DNA of 64,000 nucleotides from Streptomyces sp. SCUT-3 (GCF_014083985.1 NZ_CP046907.1:5652501-5716500), one strand, 5' to 3'. Counted from the stretch's first letter, positions 17,195-27,362 are shown. Notes: generated by a model not told the origin, from the letters alone. Numbers and translations are program-made.

Positions 17195-19210
17195 TCACGC
17201 GGCGGCCTCCCCGCGGATGCGCCCCAGCTGCCCGGCCACGTCGGCGAGGGTGTCGCAGCCGGGCGGGACCGCGATGTCGGGGAGCACCGAGACCGGTCCG
17301 CGACGGCGGTGCGCGACCTGCTCCGCCACCGCGGCCAGTGCGTCGCCCAGCTCCTGCGCGTACCGGGGGTCCGGGCGCGGGGTGCCGTTCTCCAGCCGCA
17401 CCGCGCAGGCCGTCACCGCGTCCACGATGCGCTCGGTGGAGGCCACCACGGCCAGCCATCCGCCCGCGCGCGCCCGCGCGGGCGGCAGTTCCGCCGCCGC
17501 GAGCTCCGCGGCTGCCCGCGCCTCGCCGAGCGCGCGGTAGGCGGCGCGCCGCAGCGCCCTGCGCTCCCGGTAGCCCGCTCCGGCGGTCCCGGCGGTCCCG
17601 GCGGTCCCGGCGGTCCCGGCGGTCCCGGCGGTCCCGGCGGTCCCGGCGGTGCGGTCCTGCGCGGGGGCGTCCAGGACGTTCCGCAGGTAGGCCTCGGTCC
17701 TGCGCAGGGCGACGGACAGCCGGGCGCCGACCCGCGCGTCGGTGTCCACCAGTCGCGGGAGGTGCCCCACCAGGAGCACGATCAGGCAGGCCAGCGCGGT
17801 GTCCACCAGCCGCAGGCCGGCCACCGCGGTGTCGCCCGCGACGTGGACGAAGGACAGCACGAGCACCGTGACCACGGCCGTCAGCGCCGCGAAGTGGCGG
17901 ACCGCCACCGGCACCAGCGCACCCGCCGCCACCGCGAGCACCACCGGCCACCACGGGCCGGCCGGCACAGCGATGAGCACGGTGAACGCCAGCACCCCCA
18001 GCGCCGTGCCGGCGAAGCGCGTGACCACCCGGGAGAACAGCGGCCCCATGTCCGGCTTGACCAGGAACGCCGCGGTCGCCGGCAGCCAGTACCAGTGGTC
18101 GGCCCGCAGCGCCAGTGCCAGTGCCGCGCCGGCCGCGACGCACACGGCCACCCGCAGCCCGTACTCCCGGCCCGCCGGTCCGAGGACCCGGCGCCGGGCG
18201 CCGGCCGCCGCGCCCTCCGGAAGCCGGTGCACGTCCTCGCCGGTGCCGTGCGCGCCGGTGTCGTGCGCGTCCGGCCGGCCGAAGACGGTCGCGGCCTCCA
18301 GCAGCGCGGTGTCGAAGGCCCGCCGGGCAGGCGTGCCGGGCCGGGGCGCCGGAAGCGCCCCGGCGGGAAGCCCGGTGCGCACCGCGGAGGCCAGCCGCCT
18401 GGGCCCCTCGGCCACCCGGGGCGGCAGCGGCTGCGCCTCCCACAGCAGGGCCACGCTCGCCTCGCACAGCGCGGTCGCCGCGGCGAACCGTCCCACCAGT
18501 CTGCGCTCGGCCGCGCCCGCCCGGCGCCGGAACACCCCGCGCAGCCGCAGCGCCTCGTCGGCCCGGTCCAGCGCGGTCGTCAACCGCCTCCGCGCGGCCT
18601 CGGCCTGCGGCCCGCCCACCGCCTCCAGCGCGTCCGCGAGGGCGTTGAAGACGGCCGCCACCGCCGCCCGCTCCCCGCTGAGCGCGCCCCCTCGCGGCCT
18701 CAGCGGCCGCAGGAGGAGCCGCAGTGCCAGCAGCCAGCCGGCGCCGAACAGGAAGAGGACGGCCTTCTGCCACGGTGCGCCCGGCATCGGCATGCCCGCG
18801 CCGACCACCGTCGTCACCAGCATCTGCATGCCGGCCGTGGAGGAGACCGGCCCGACGACGCTGACCGCCCCGGAGACGAGGCCCACCACGCACAGCGCGG
18901 GCAGCGACCACCAACCGGGAGCAACCACCGCCAGGACCGACCCCGCCAGCATCCCCGCCGCCCCGGCCAGCGCGGGCAGGCCGATGTGGACCACGCCCGA
19001 CCGGCGGGTGCCCGGACGGTCGTTGACCCCGGCCAGCATCGCCCCCAGCGCCGCCAGCACACCGGCCGCCGGGCGGCCCAGCGCGATCCCCGCGGCCAGC
19101 AGGGGCCCGGCACTGAGCGCACCGCGCAGCACGGCGGCCCGGGGCACGGGCTGCCGCTGCCAGCGGAACGGGTGGGAGAGCCAGACCGGTACGGAACGGC
19201 GCCGGGTCAT
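17195..19210 (-). CDS. FUSC-family membrane protein
   Basis: A 671-residue membrane protein with two clusters of about six transmembrane helices separated by a large cytoplasmic domain. The first cluster includes GALSAGPLLAAGIALG and AGVLAALGAMLAGVNDRPG; the second includes YGLRVAVCVAAGAALALALR and WYWLPATAAFLVKPDMGP, the typical conserved block of the FUSC/aromatic-acid-exporter-like family. Export of small aromatic or toxic compounds is the usual suggestion, but substrate is unknown. The cytoplasmic C-terminal part holds TAG tripeptide repeats encoded by a 9-bp tandem array. ATG at 19210 follows GAGGAGG at a rather long spacing; GTG at 19219 is the alternative. Confidence 0.9.
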   Translation of the reverse strand: MTRRRSVPVWLSHPFRWQRQPVPRAAVLRGALSAGPLLAAGIALGRPAAGVLAALGAMLAGVNDRPGTRRSGVVHIGLPALAGAAGMLAGSVLAVVAPGWWSLPALCVVGLVSGAVSVVGPVSSTAGMQMLVTTVVGAGMPMPGAPWQKAVLFLFGAGWLLALRLLLRPLRPRGGALSGERAAVAAVFNALADALEAVGGPQAEAARRRLTTALDRADEALRLRGVFRRRAGAAERRLVGRFAAATALCEASVALLWEAQPLPPRVAEGPRRLASAVRTGLPAGALPAPRPGTPARRAFDTALLEAATVFGRPDAHDTGAHGTGEDVHRLPEGAAAGARRRVLGPAGREYGLRVAVCVAAGAALALALRADHWYWLPATAAFLVKPDMGPLFSRVVTRFAGTALGVLAFTVLIAVPAGPWWPVVLAVAAGALVPVAVRHFAALTAVVTVLVLSFVHVAGDTAVAGLRLVDTALACLIVLLVGHLPRLVDTDARVGARLSVALRRTEAYLRNVLDAPAQDRTAGTAGTAGTAGTAGTAGTAGTAGAGYRERRALRRAAYRALGEARAAAELAAAELPPARARAGGWLAVVASTERIVDAVTACAVRLENGTPRPDPRYAQELGDALAAVAEQVAHRRRGPVSVLPDIAVPPGCDTLADVAGQLGRIRGEAAA
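17582..17644. repeat. Seven tandem copies of a 9-bp unit (GGCGGTCCC) inside the FUSC gene
   Basis: Seven perfect copies plus a partial eighth of GGCGGTCCC lie in frame and encode repeated Thr-Ala-Gly on the minus strand. Such arrays change length by slippage without breaking the frame. Confidence 0.95.
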
Positions 19211-19533
19211 GCGGAGCACGAGCCTCCTCGGGAGGGGTGGGGGAGGGGACGGAACGGGCGGGACGGCCCCACGGTAGAAGGCGAAGCCTTCAGGACTGAT
19301 TCCCCCGTGTTTCCGGAGGATGTCGATGCGGTGGACTGCGCCGTCCGGCCCACCGGGCCTCCCGCACGGGTGACGGCCGCGTGCCGTCGCCGCAAAACCG
19401 CGTACGTTAGCACGAACACCGGGTATACGCACTACGTACGGGCGCCGGGACACCGGCGCCCGGCCCGGCCGCGCCCCCGGTCCGGGACCGCAACAGCCCA
19501 GGCACCAGCTGTCCCGAGGAGAGGAGCCCCACC
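19211..19533. other. Divergent intergenic region (323 bp)
   Basis: The spacer between the FUSC gene (minus) and a 45-aa ORF (plus) carries a less GC-rich stretch at about 19390-19440 with GCGTACGT and ACGTACG flanking GGGTATAC. GGGTAT at 19421 resembles a SigB-type -10, but no GNNT lies at the right distance. No coding frame is credible here. Confidence 0.4.
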
Positions 19534-19671
19534 ATGACAGCCCCGCTCGACGAGAAACAACCGGAACGCGAACCCGCACCCCGCCGTCCCGGCCCGCACG
19601 AGCCCGGTCCGGCCGTGCCCGGCCAGCGCGTCGAGGTGCGCCGCCGACTGCTGGCCCTGCGGCGCTGGTGA
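19534..19671 (+). CDS. Small basic ORF, 45 aa
   Basis: An ATG at 19534 preceded by the very strong ribosome site GAGGAGAGGAG opens a 45-residue frame. The product is Pro/Arg-rich with charged ends (MTAPLDEKQPEREPAP at the start, VEVRRRLLALRRW at the end) and has no membrane segment. No family is recognised. The ribosome site and isolated position are the only evidence that it is translated. Confidence 0.5.
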   Translation: MTAPLDEKQPEREPAPRRPGPHEPGPAVPGQRVEVRRRLLALRRW

Positions 19672-19774
19672 CCCGCCCGGCCCCCGGCCCGGCGGCCGCT
19701 CCCCGGCCGGGCGCCGTCGCCCCGCCGTCCGCGCCGCCCCGGGCGGCGGGCCCCGCCTGTGTGCGGGCCGCTGC

Positions 19775-21010
19775 TCAGGGGCCCTTCCGCAGCCGGACGG
19801 CCTTGAGCACCATGTGCAGCAGCAGGCGGTCCTCGCCCCGCGCCAGGTCCAGGCCCGTCAGCTGTTCCACCCGTGACAGCCGGTAGTAGAGGGTCTGGCG
19901 GTGGATGCTGAGGGCGGCGGCGGCGTGCTGGGCGTGTCCGGCCAGGTCGAGGTAGACCTCGGCGGTGCGCGCCAGGGCCGCGTGGGCGGGGGCCAGCAGG
20001 GGCGCCACCGCGGGGTCGTGCGCGGCGTCCGCGGGGAGGGCCGACAGCAGGCGGAACGGGCCGATGTCCTCCCAGCGGGCCACCGGTCCCAGAGCCGGGT
20101 CCGCCGCGCAGGCCCCGGCCGCGGCCCGTGCCTGCCGCAGTGCCTCCCGCGCGGATCCGGGGTCGGTGTGCGCGGCGCTCACCCCGGCCGGGGGGCCCGT
20201 CCCGGCGCCGGTGCGCGCGTCGGGCGCCGCCTCCCGGGCGGGCGCTCCGGCCCGCCCCGGGATTCCGGCCGTCCCCCGCGAGCGGTCCCGGAACAGCTCC
20301 GCCACCTTCCGGGCGGCCGCCGCGGCGGGGGCGGTGTCCGCCGACCGCAGGGGCACCAGCAGTTCCACCGAGCCCGGTGCCGTGCGCACCGCGACCCGCC
20401 CCGGCAGCGACCGCACCCCCACGGGGGCGTTCCCCGCCCCCGTCCCCGCGTCCGGGCCGTCCGTCCGCACCACCGCCACCGCGTAGGGCACGTCGCCGAA
20501 CACCCCCAGCGCCGCGCCCAGCGCCTCGGCGGCCTCCGCGCGCTCCTGCTCGCCGCCGCAGGTCAACCGCCCCAGCTCACGGCCCAGTTCCGACCCGGCG
20601 TGCGCCTCCTCTGCCATCAGCGCCCCGGCGCGCGCGGCGATCTCCATGCCCCGGCGCAGCAGTTCCTCGTCCCACCGGGAGCTCCCCGAGGGCCCCTGGT
20701 CCAGCAGCCACAGGTAGCCGTAGGTCACCCCGCCGTGCCGGGCAGGCAGGCACAGCCTGCCCAGGACCCCGGTCCGCGGATCGGGCGGGGTGCGCACCGG
20801 GCCGGCGGCCCGCCCGATGCCGAACTGCTCGAACCACGCCCGCACTTCGGCGGTGGAGCGCCGGCTGAGGATCGACCGGGCCCGCACCGGGTCGGGCTCC
20901 CCCTCGTGCGCGCCGAAGGCCAGCAGGGTGAAGTCCCTGTCCTCCAGCGTCGCCGGGGCGCCCAGCAGCGCGGCGGCCTCCTCCACGAGGTCCTGGTAGT
21001 CGCCGCGCAC
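19775..21010 (-). CDS. PucR-family transcriptional regulator of proline catabolism
   Basis: A 411-residue regulator. The N-terminal part (DYQDLVEEAAALLGAPATLE) and middle are GAF/sensor-like. The C-terminal PucR-type helix-turn-helix is clear: LDLAGHAQHAAAALSIHRQTLYYRLSRVEQLTGLDL. It is divergent from the proline dehydrogenase gene, a conserved arrangement in which the regulator controls the put genes in response to proline. A 10-bp palindrome in the shared promoter region is a candidate operator. A Pro/Ala-rich insert of about 60 residues interrupts the middle of the protein. The start is GTG at 21010. Confidence 0.88.
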   Translation of the reverse strand: MRGDYQDLVEEAAALLGAPATLEDRDFTLLAFGAHEGEPDPVRARSILSRRSTAEVRAWFEQFGIGRAAGPVRTPPDPRTGVLGRLCLPARHGGVTYGYLWLLDQGPSGSSRWDEELLRRGMEIAARAGALMAEEAHAGSELGRELGRLTCGGEQERAEAAEALGAALGVFGDVPYAVAVVRTDGPDAGTGAGNAPVGVRSLPGRVAVRTAPGSVELLVPLRSADTAPAAAAARKVAELFRDRSRGTAGIPGRAGAPAREAAPDARTGAGTGPPAGVSAAHTDPGSAREALRQARAAAGACAADPALGPVARWEDIGPFRLLSALPADAAHDPAVAPLLAPAHAALARTAEVYLDLAGHAQHAAAALSIHRQTLYYRLSRVEQLTGLDLARGEDRLLLHMVLKAVRLRKGP

Positions 21011-21056
21011 CCGTGCCCGCTCCGTCCGTCCGTGTTCCGTCCCGCACCGCTGTTCA

Positions 21057-21066
21057 TACAGCTGTA
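21057..21066. promoter_or_regulatory. Palindrome in the regulator/putB promoter region
   Basis: TACAGCTGTA is a perfect 10-bp palindrome set in the least GC-rich part of the 210-bp divergent spacer. It is a candidate operator for the PucR-type regulator; this is inferred from position only. Confidence 0.4.
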
Positions 21067-21220
21067 CAAGTGTGCCGTGTCCAAGGCGTGACGGCTGTCC
21101 ATGGTCGCGGCCCCTCCGTCCTCCCTACCGTCTAGCTGTCACCACGACACCTCTCGCAGTACCCCTTCGAACCACTCTCCGGGCCGCCCGCCGGCCCGGA
21201 CCGCCCTCCGGGAGGACCCG

Positions 21221-22150
21221 TTGCTCGGCCCCCTGCTGCTCACCGCTTCCCGCAGCGACAGGCTGCGCCGCATCGTCGCGGCCTCCCCCCTCACCCGTTC
21301 GACGGTGGACCGGTTCGTGGCGGGTGAGGGACTGGGGGACTGCCTCACCGCGGTCCGCTCCCTCACCGCCGCGGGCCTGGACGTCACCCTGGACCACCTC
21401 GGGGAGGACGTCACCGACCGGGCCGCGGCCACCGCCACCCGCGACGCCTACCTGCGCCTGCTGGACGAGCTCGCCCCGCTGGGCCTCGGCGGGCGCGCCG
21501 AGGTCTCGGTGAAGCTGTCCGCCTTCGGCCAGGCCCTGGGCGAGGGCGGACACGACATCGCACTGGAAGGCGCCCGCCGGGTCGCCGAGGCCGCCACCGA
21601 GATCGGCACCACGGTCAACCTCGACATGGAGGACCACACCACCGTCGACTCGACGCTGGCGATCCTCGACGAGCTGCGCCGCGACCACCCCGGCACCTCC
21701 CCGGTCATCCAGTCCTACCTCTTCCGCTCCGAGGACGACTGCCGCCGCCTGGCCGCACCCGGTTCCCGCGTCCGCCTGGTCAAGGGCGCCTACAAGGAGC
21801 CGGCCCACGTCGCCTTCCAGGACAAGGCGGAGGTGGACAGGGCATACGTGCGCTGCCTGCGGATCCTCATGGAGGGCGGCGGCCACCCCATGATCGGCAG
21901 CCACGACCCGCGCCTGATCGAGATCACCCGGGACCTGGCCCGCCGCACCGGACGCGAGGCCGGCTCCTACGAGTTCCAGATGCTCTACGGGATCCGCACC
22001 GCCGAGCAGCACCGCCTGGTCGGCGAGGGCGAGCGCGTGCGCGTCTACGTGCCCTACGGCACCGACTGGTACGGCTACTACATGCGCCGCCTGGCCGAGC
22101 GGCCCGCCAACCTCCTGTTCTTCCTGCGCTCGTTCGTTCCCGGCGCCTGA
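21221..22150 (+). CDS. putB: Proline dehydrogenase
   Basis: A 309-residue FAD enzyme that oxidises L-proline to pyrroline-5-carboxylate, the first step of proline use as carbon and nitrogen source. Family motifs along the TIM barrel are VSVKLSAFGQAL, TTVNLDMEDHTTVDSTL, VIQSYLFRSEDDC, VRLVKGAYKEP, IGSHDPRLIE, YEFQMLYGIR, and YVPYGTDWYGYYMRRLAERP at the substrate site. TTG at 21221 is selected because GGGAGGACCCG precedes it and the protein then begins like other monofunctional actinobacterial enzymes (LLGPLLLTASRSDRLRR). The P5C dehydrogenase gene follows after 32 bases, so the two form an operon. Confidence 0.95.
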   Translation: MLGPLLLTASRSDRLRRIVAASPLTRSTVDRFVAGEGLGDCLTAVRSLTAAGLDVTLDHLGEDVTDRAAATATRDAYLRLLDELAPLGLGGRAEVSVKLSAFGQALGEGGHDIALEGARRVAEAATEIGTTVNLDMEDHTTVDSTLAILDELRRDHPGTSPVIQSYLFRSEDDCRRLAAPGSRVRLVKGAYKEPAHVAFQDKAEVDRAYVRCLRILMEGGGHPMIGSHDPRLIEITRDLARRTGREAGSYEFQMLYGIRTAEQHRLVGEGERVRVYVPYGTDWYGYYMRRLAERPANLLFFLRSFVPGA

Positions 22151-22182
22151 ACCCCACCGACCCGCGACACAAGGAGAACCCC

Positions 22183-23811
<1,629 letters not shown>

Positions 23812-23834
23812 CCGGCACGGTCCGCCTTCCCCCG

Positions 23835-23869
23835 CGCGCCCCGCACCGGCCCCCCCGGTGCGGGGCGCG
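23835..23869 (+). terminator. Terminator of the putB-pruA operon
   Basis: A 15-bp perfect stem CGCGCCCCGCACCGG with a five-C loop follows the pruA stop by about 25 bases. Confidence 0.75.
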
Positions 23870-23943
23870 TCCCGCGTCCGCGCGCTCCCCCCGTCCGCGG
23901 GAAACCCACGATGCGTCACGGGGTTCCTGGGTAGGGGCCCGTC

Positions 23944-25053
23944 GTGACAGAGACAGAAGAGAAGAACTTCCCGCGCAGCATGGGGGTCGAGGAGGAACTC
24001 CTCCTGGTCGACCCCGACACCGGTCTGGCCCGCTCGGTCGCCGAGGCGGTCGTCGGCCCCTCCGGGGGTTCGGGGCCGGAGGAGTTGAGCCAGGAGTTCC
24101 AGCGCGAGCAGGTGGAGACGGGCACCCGCCCGTGCGTGCGCGCGGACGACCTGGCCGTGCAGATCCGCAACCGCCGGCAGCGTGCCGCGGACCGGGCCCG
24201 GGAGGCCGGGGCGGAGGTGGCCGCGCTGGGCACGTCCCCGCTGGCGGTGGAGCCCTCGCTGACCCCCGAGAGCCGGTACCGCCGGATGGCGGCCGAGTTC
24301 GGGCTGACCGCCCAGGAGCAGCTGACCTGCGGATGCCACGTCCACGTGCAGGTCGACTCCGACGAGGAGGGCGCGGCGGTCCTGGACCGCATCCGGCCCT
24401 GGCTGCCGGTGCTGACCGCGATGAGCGCCAACTCCCCGTTCTGGCAGGGCAACGACAGCGGCTACCGCAGCTACCGCAGCCTGGTGTGGGGGCGCTGGCC
24501 CACCGCCGGCCCCTACGACCCGTTCGGCTCGGCCGACGGCTACCGGCAGACCGTCCACTCCCTGCTGGCCACCGGCACCATCCTCGACGAGGGGATGGTC
24601 TACTTCGACGCGAGGCTCTCCCGCCACTGGCCGACGGTGGAGATCCGGGTGGCGGACGTGTGCCTGGACGCCGACGACGCGGTCCTGCTGGCGCTGCTGG
24701 TCCGGGGCCTGGTCGAGACGGCGGCGAGGGAGTGGCGCGCCGGGCGGCCCCCGGCCCCCGTCCCCACGTCCCTGCTCCGGCTGGCCGGTTGGCGGGCGGC
24801 CCGCTCCGGCCTGGAGGGTCAGCTGCTGGACCCGGGCACCTGCCGGCCGGTCCCCGCCGAGGACGCCGTGCGGACCCTGCTCGGCCATCTGGCCCCGGCG
24901 CTGGACGACGCCGGAGACCTGCGGACCGCGACCGATCTGACGGAGCGGCTGCTGGCCCGCGGCAACGGCGCCCGGATCCAGCGATCGGTGGTCGAGGGCG
25001 GCGGAGGACTGGCCGACGTGGTCGCCGAAGCCATCAAGCACACATTGGTGTGA
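23944..25053 (+). CDS. Carboxylate-amine ligase, YbdK/glutamate-cysteine ligase 2 family
   Basis: A 369-residue ATP-dependent ligase. Family motifs are MGVEEELLLVDPDTGLA at the N-terminus, QREQVETGTRPC, TCGCHVHVQVDSDEEG, and PVLTAMSANSPFWQGNDSGYRSYR in the middle, with TVEIRVADVCLDADDAVLLA in the C-terminal half. Members have weak gamma-glutamylcysteine synthetase activity in vitro, but the in vivo substrate is generally unclear; in Streptomyces the main thiol is mycothiol, which does not need this reaction. GTG at 23944 lies right after a GGGTAG box, so the message may be nearly leaderless. The sigma factor gene follows after 110 bases. Confidence 0.9.
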   Translation: MTETEEKNFPRSMGVEEELLLVDPDTGLARSVAEAVVGPSGGSGPEELSQEFQREQVETGTRPCVRADDLAVQIRNRRQRAADRAREAGAEVAALGTSPLAVEPSLTPESRYRRMAAEFGLTAQEQLTCGCHVHVQVDSDEEGAAVLDRIRPWLPVLTAMSANSPFWQGNDSGYRSYRSLVWGRWPTAGPYDPFGSADGYRQTVHSLLATGTILDEGMVYFDARLSRHWPTVEIRVADVCLDADDAVLLALLVRGLVETAAREWRAGRPPAPVPTSLLRLAGWRAARSGLEGQLLDPGTCRPVPAEDAVRTLLGHLAPALDDAGDLRTATDLTERLLARGNGARIQRSVVEGGGGLADVVAEAIKHTLV

Positions 25054-25061
25054 ATTTCTTT

Positions 25062-25086
25062 GCATGAAGGTGTGACCGGGGGGTAG
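25062..25086 (+). promoter_or_regulatory. SigB-type promoter upstream of the sigma factor gene (GCAT-N15-GGGTAG)
   Basis: GCAT at 25062-25065, a 15-base spacer and GGGTAG at 25081-25086 fit the Streptomyces SigB consensus GNNT-N14-16-GGGTAY except for the last base. The site lies 78 bases before the sigma factor start and would make it autoregulatory. Confidence 0.65.
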
Positions 25087-25163
25087 GCGCGTCCCCACGA
25101 CGGTCACACGCAACGCCGAACCGGACGTTCCAGAGGAACGCCGAACCAGGGAGGGGTCACCCG

Positions 25164-26066
25164 ATGGACGTGCTGCTCCAGGCATCCACCAAGAACTCTG
25201 CAGCTGCCTGCGACGCAGTTACCGAGGTCGCGCACGACGCAGTCACCGAGGTCGTGCCCGGCCTCGAAGGCCTTCCCGAGATCAAGTCCCCGGAGCTGGT
25301 GGGCCCGGAGGACGCGAGGGCCCTGTCCAAGGTCCTCTTCCGGCGCCTCACGGAGCTGGAGGAAGGCACCCACGCCTACGCCTACGTGCGCAACACCCTC
25401 ATCGAACTGAACCTTGCCCTGGTGAAGTTCGCAGCCTCGCGGTTCCGCAACCGGTCGGAGCCGATGGAGGACATCGTCCAGGTCGGCACCATCGGGCTGA
25501 TCAAGGCGATCGACCGCTTCGAGCTCACCCGCGGCGTGGAGTTCCCCACGTTCGCGATGCCCACGATCATCGGTGAGATCAAGCGGTTCTTCCGGGACAC
25601 CAGCTGGTCGGTGCGGGTGCCGCGGCGCCTGCAGGAGCTGCGCCTGGACCTGGCCAAGGTGACCGACGAGCTGTCCCAGAAGCTCGACCGCTCGCCCACC
25701 GTCGCCGAACTCGCCGAGCGCCTCCAGCTCAGCGAGGAGGAGATCATCGAGGGCCTGACGGCCAGCAACGCCTACACCGCCAGCTCCCTGGACGCGCAGG
25801 CCGGCGACGACGAGGGCGAGAGCGCCCTGGCCGACCGGATCGGCTTCGAGGACCAGCACCTGGAGGGCGTGGAGTACTGGGAGACGCTCAAGCCGATGAT
25901 CGCCCAGCTGGACGAGCGGGACCGGCGGATCCTGGCCATGCGCTTCGGGGCGGACATGACCCAGGCCCAGATCGGCGAGGAGCTGGGCATCTCCCAGATG
26001 CACGTCTCCCGCCTGCTCAACCGCACCCTCAAGCGCCTGAGGGCCGGGGTCTTCGCCGAGGGCTGA
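25164..26066 (+). CDS. SigB/SigF/SigG-family stress-response sigma factor
   Basis: A 300-residue group 3 sigma factor. Region 2 has LNLALVKFAASRFRNRSEPMEDIVQVGTIGL and AIDRFELTRGVEFPTFAMPTI; region 3 follows with TDELSQKLDRSPTVAELAERL; region 4 ends with ILAMRFGADMTQAQIGEELGISQMHVSRLLNRTLKRLR. Streptomycete members direct osmotic, oxidative and differentiation responses and are usually held by an RsbW-like anti-sigma factor. No anti-sigma or anti-anti-sigma gene is adjacent, so control would come from elsewhere in the genome. ATG at 25164 follows GGGAGGGGTCACCCG. Matching promoter boxes occur before other genes in this window. Confidence 0.95.
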   Translation: MDVLLQASTKNSAAACDAVTEVAHDAVTEVVPGLEGLPEIKSPELVGPEDARALSKVLFRRLTELEEGTHAYAYVRNTLIELNLALVKFAASRFRNRSEPMEDIVQVGTIGLIKAIDRFELTRGVEFPTFAMPTIIGEIKRFFRDTSWSVRVPRRLQELRLDLAKVTDELSQKLDRSPTVAELAERLQLSEEEIIEGLTASNAYTASSLDAQAGDDEGESALADRIGFEDQHLEGVEYWETLKPMIAQLDERDRRILAMRFGADMTQAQIGEELGISQMHVSRLLNRTLKRLRAGVFAEG

Positions 26067-26121
26067 CCGTGCCGGGGCCGCCCGGCCCCGCCCCGCCCGG
26101 CCCCGCGGACAGGAGCACCGC

Positions 26122-26173
26122 TCCGGCCGCCGTCCACCCCTCCTGCCACGGACGGGGGTGGGCGGCGGCCGGA
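26122..26173. terminator. Bidirectional hairpin terminator
   Basis: A 19-bp stem with one G-U pair (left arm beginning TCCGGCCGCC) lies between the convergent sigma factor gene and the 26180 gene. Confidence 0.7.
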
Positions 26174-26179
26174 CGTCGT

Positions 26180-26458
26180 TCACGCGCTGTGCTGGGTGGG
26201 CAGCCGGGGGCGTCTGGTCTCGTTCACGTGCCACCAGGCGCTGGCCAGCAGCGCGGTGGCCTGTTCCAGCCGCGACCGCTGGGAGGGGTCCTCGGTCCGC
26301 TCGGCGAGTTCGTCGCAGAGCAGGTGCAGCGAGTCCAGCGCCTCGCGCACGGCCTCCCCTATGCCGGCCGGGGGAGTGCCGTCGCGGTCGAGTCCCTGCA
26401 CCACGGAGCGGGCGCAACGGCTGATGCCGTCTATTTCGTCCTGCAGTGTCACGGTCAT
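26180..26458 (-). CDS. Small protein of unknown function, 92 aa
   Basis: A 92-residue soluble, probably helical protein (VTLQDEIDGISRCARSVVQG, then LDSLHLLCDELAERTEDPS). ATG at 26458 is preceded by the ideal ribosome site AAGGAGG. No motif is recognised. It lies convergent to the SigB-type sigma gene. The AT-richer stretch 26540-26640 upstream probably contains its promoter, but no hexamer pair is convincing. Confidence 0.75.
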   Translation of the reverse strand: MTVTLQDEIDGISRCARSVVQGLDRDGTPPAGIGEAVREALDSLHLLCDELAERTEDPSQRSRLEQATALLASAWWHVNETRRPRLPTQHSA

Positions 26459-26648
26459 GATCCTCCTTCGGGAGCGGACGAGCCGGTATGGACGGGCGGC
26501 TCTCCCACCGTCCACAGGAAGCCCCGCACGTCACAGGATTGCCCGGGAAGCCGTTGAACGGAACCGAATCAGCGCACTTGGTTTCCGTTTAACGCATCTT
26601 CCGAAACGCATTTCGGACACTCTTCGCGTGTAGATACGGCCGGAGGAC

Positions 26649-26690
26649 GCGACCGGGCCCCGGGAACACGATGTCCCGGGGCCCGGTCGC
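26649..26690 (-). terminator. Strong hairpin terminator
   Basis: A 17-bp perfect stem GCGACCGGGCCCCGGGA with an 8-base loop (ACACGATG) follows the minus-strand SseB-like gene. Confidence 0.8.
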
Positions 26691-26746
26691 CTCCTATGCC
26701 GGGTCCGCGTCCCCCGCGGCCTTCCCGGCGGGATCCCGACGCGGCG

Positions 26747-27178
26747 TCAGGCGCCGCCCGCCAGCGCGGGCAGCGCCCTCATGCCCTGCCCGCCGAGCGT
26801 CAGCGCCTCGGGCGAGCCGGCGTCGATGGTGAGCGCCAGTTCCTCCGAGGGCCAGTTGTCCCCCAGCAGGGCCAGCGGGACGGCCCGGTAGCGCTCGATC
26901 TCCGGCAGCACCCGGACCAGCCGCGCCTCGGAGGTGAACACCGGCACCAGGCGGGTGCCGTCCTGCTGCTCGAACACCGGCAGCTGCACGCTCTGCGGGT
27001 CGGCCTCCCGGGGGTCCCCCGGGTCGGGCAGCAGCACCTCGCTGCGGGCCAGTGCGGTCAGCGCGCCCTCGTCGCGCCGGTCGGCCGCCAGGGCGCGCAG
27101 GGCCTCCTGCGCCGGCGACGCGCCGTCACGGGGGAGGGGGACGGCGTCGGACACGGTTTCGGGAGTGGGCTCGGACAC
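26747..27178 (-). CDS. SseB-family N-terminal-domain protein
   Basis: A 143-residue cytoplasmic protein. The block EGALTALARSEVLLPDPGDP, then QQDGTRLVPVFTSEARLVRVLP and LTIDAGSPEALTLGGQGMRAL, follows the pattern of SseB domain proteins, which are widespread in actinobacteria and without an established reaction. GTG at 27178 follows GAGAGGACC. It forms a single-gene unit, with a strong hairpin downstream and the small membrane protein gene running divergently. Confidence 0.75.
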   Translation of the reverse strand: MSEPTPETVSDAVPLPRDGASPAQEALRALAADRRDEGALTALARSEVLLPDPGDPREADPQSVQLPVFEQQDGTRLVPVFTSEARLVRVLPEIERYRAVPLALLGDNWPSEELALTIDAGSPEALTLGGQGMRALPALAGGA

Positions 27179-27333
27179 GGTGGCAGGTCCTCTCTGCGGG
27201 TTGCTGCGGCAACCGGCCGGGGGGCCGGTCCGGCTCGGGTACCCGGGACGCCGCAAGGTATGTCCGCCGTCCGCCGCACTTCCGGCCATTCCCCATCCAC
27301 CCCGCCCAACGGGTGAGTTGGACGGGACCGGAA

Positions 27334-27362
27334 TTGTTACCGGCAGCAGGGGACCGGATACT
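27334..27362 (+). promoter_or_regulatory. Candidate housekeeping promoter (TTGTTA-N17-GATACT)
   Basis: TTGTTA at 27334-27339 and GATACT at 27357-27362 with a 17-base spacer resemble a principal-sigma (HrdB) promoter, 37 bases before the start of the small membrane protein gene. Confidence 0.5.

Noticed and set aside
17582-17644. Tandem repeats as a possible CRISPR array
   Set aside because: The units are 9 bp, adjacent, without spacers, and lie inside a coding gene; no cas gene is present.
14825-19537. A 1570-codon plus-strand open frame
   Set aside because: It runs out of frame through the aldehyde dehydrogenase and antisense to the universal stress and FUSC genes; the composition is Arg/Pro-rich and no domain is visible.
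23929-23934. GGGTAG before the carboxylate-amine ligase as a SigB-type promoter
   Set aside because: No GNNT box lies 14-16 bases upstream; the -10-like hexamer alone is too weak.
27237-27244. GGGTACCC between the SseB-like and small membrane protein genes as a SigB-type promoter on either strand
   Set aside because: Neither strand has a GNNT box at the required distance. A housekeeping-type pair at 27334-27362 fits the plus-strand gene better.
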